Source: Planctomycetota bacterium (GTDB taxonomy: Bacteria; Planctomycetota; UBA8742; UBA2392). From it: a stretch of DNA of 64,000 nt. The notes beneath the pieces were generated by a model. That model had not been told where the DNA came from and ran no database searches. It was given only the letters and a program-made list of their open reading frames with translations. The stretch spans positions 1 to 64,000 of the forward strand of contig JADZFR010000037.1 of the NCBI GenBank assembly GCA_020849795.1. The letters are read 5' to 3'. Below, in pieces: positions 63,298-64,000 of this stretch. Both the position numbers and the translations under genes were made by a program. Positions within the stretch are counted from its first letter, which is position 1; the number at the start of each line of letters is the position of its first letter.

Positions 63298-63798
63298 TCA
63301 AGCCGCGGCGGGCAGGCGAATGCTGTCGGGAAAGTCATCTTCCACGACCAGCAATGCCGGCAGCCGGATGCTGTCGGGAAAGTCCTCTTCCACGATGATC
63401 AGCGTGCCCTCAAGCTCAGGGTCGCTGTTGTCCGCGTACTCGACCAGCACTTCGCGCAGGCCATACAGGGTGAAGGCGTTCCAGACCTGGCGCGTCGGCT
63501 GAATCAGTTGCAGTGCTGTCCCGCGCGCCATGCAGGCCTGGGCAAACTCGACCAGCACCGCCAGCGCGCAGCCATCCATGAATCGCACGCCGGACAGGTC
63601 GACCGAAAGCAGTCGATGCTGATCTGCCAGCAACCGGAAGAGTCGCTTACGCAGCAGGGCGGCGCCCTGCATGCACAGGCGGCCGGCAACCTGGGTGTTG
63701 GGGTTGGAGCGCACCGGTGGCGCGCTGGTTGGCGCCTCGGTCTCCGCGATCAGCTTGCGGATGCGGGTGGTAATGCGCTTGATTGCGGCAACGGGCAT
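63298..63798 (-). CDS. STAS-domain protein with a duplicated C-terminal peptide
   Basis: 166 residues: an N-terminal STAS-like (anti-sigma-antagonist) domain with SVDLSGVRFMDGCALAVLVE, then a 16-residue sequence repeated in tandem (EEDFPDSIRLPA and VEDDFPDSIRLPA). The STAS phospho-serine position is not obvious. The start is the ATG at 63798 with GGAGG 4 nt upstream; the frame to 63960 has no ribosome site there. It lies 57 nt downstream of hemY on the same strand. Confidence 0.8.
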   Translation of the reverse strand: MPVAAIKRITTRIRKLIAETEAPTSAPPVRSNPNTQVAGRLCMQGAALLRKRLFRLLADQHRLLSVDLSGVRFMDGCALAVLVEFAQACMARGTALQLIQPTRQVWNAFTLYGLREVLVEYADNSDPELEGTLIIVEEDFPDSIRLPALLVVEDDFPDSIRLPAAA

Positions 63799-64000
63799 GA
63801 AGCCTCCGGCAAGCCTCATCGGCGTGACTTGTGTGCGGGCTTGAGGAAAGGCCGGAATTTCAGGCGTTTGCCGGGCTTCGCGTGTTGGCGAGGCCAAAAC
63901 TCGCTGTTTGAAAAGCCGCAAACCCCAACACGAAAAAATGCCCAAAAGAGACGCACACATGGCACGGCGCGTGGTATGGTACCGGCGTTGACAACCACAG

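Overview
The window reads as a stretch of a high-GC, Gram-negative (outer-membrane-bearing) bacterial chromosome. Genes are densely packed, usually with a strong GGAGG ribosome binding site and often with 1-4 nt stop/start overlaps. The mix of envelope lipoproteins, several zinc proteases, transglutaminase-like and TPR proteins, a CHASE2-type adenylate cyclase, ThyX, Bpt and many large uncharacterised secreted proteins suggests an uncultured lineage such as Planctomycetota. That placement is an inference from gene content; no rRNA or other phylogenetic anchor is present.

The most notable region is 216-7230. A three-cysteine MerR-family regulator is followed by an HlyD/LolD/FtsX-type ABC exporter (MFP, ATPase, two permeases), an outer-membrane beta-barrel and two heavy-metal-associated (HMA) lipoproteins. 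Three genes carry in-frame UGA codons where an otherwise continuous, sensible protein reads through: two in the first permease, one in the barrel's signal peptide, and two in the first HMA protein. In the HMA protein the two UGAs replace both cysteines of the GMxCxxC metal-binding motif, giving UxxU. The next gene is an HMA lipoprotein with the ordinary CxxC. UGA is a normal stop elsewhere in the window, and SECIS-like hairpins follow most of these UGAs. I therefore interpret the locus as a selenocysteine-based metal-handling system, with mercury or another soft metal most likely. Two promoters with 19-bp spacers and a shared dyad (783-813 and 5451-5481), plus a related site before merR, suggest that the MerR protein controls the whole set.

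7.2-24 kb: surE; a secreted gluzincin-like TPR protein; a DksA-type zinc-finger protein with a histone-H1-like tail and a Nudix hydrolase; an anchored protein of unknown function; a transglutaminase-like protein; the phosphate regulators phoU-phoB-phoR behind a Pho-box-like site; a MoxR ATPase; ribD; a Fic protein behind an AT-rich array of operator-like repeats; radA and a small membrane protein.

24-42 kb: TPR proteins, SH3-like proteins, two M48 lipoprotein proteases, a CHASE2-cyclase, a serine beta-lactamase-like hydrolase flanked by a 51-bp direct repeat, a YhaM-like OB/HD nuclease, a secreted unknown protein, a DMT transporter, an M3 peptidase and a SEC-C protein.

42-64 kb: a membrane protein; TldD; a HipA-like kinase with a DUF3037 partner; a palindromic repeat element; an F420-reductase-like protein; an MFS transporter; a Ca2+/Na+ antiporter; secreted Ig-like and unknown proteins; a PLP enzyme; thyX; rsfS; a response regulator with a zinc-ribbon partner; dut; a cysteine synthase next to a JAMM protease (Mec-CysM-like); bpt; a DEDD exonuclease; protoporphyrinogen oxidase; and a STAS protein with a duplicated C-terminus. 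I saw no rRNA, CRISPR array, transposase or complete tRNA. No selenocysteine machinery (selA, selB, selC, selD) lies in the window.
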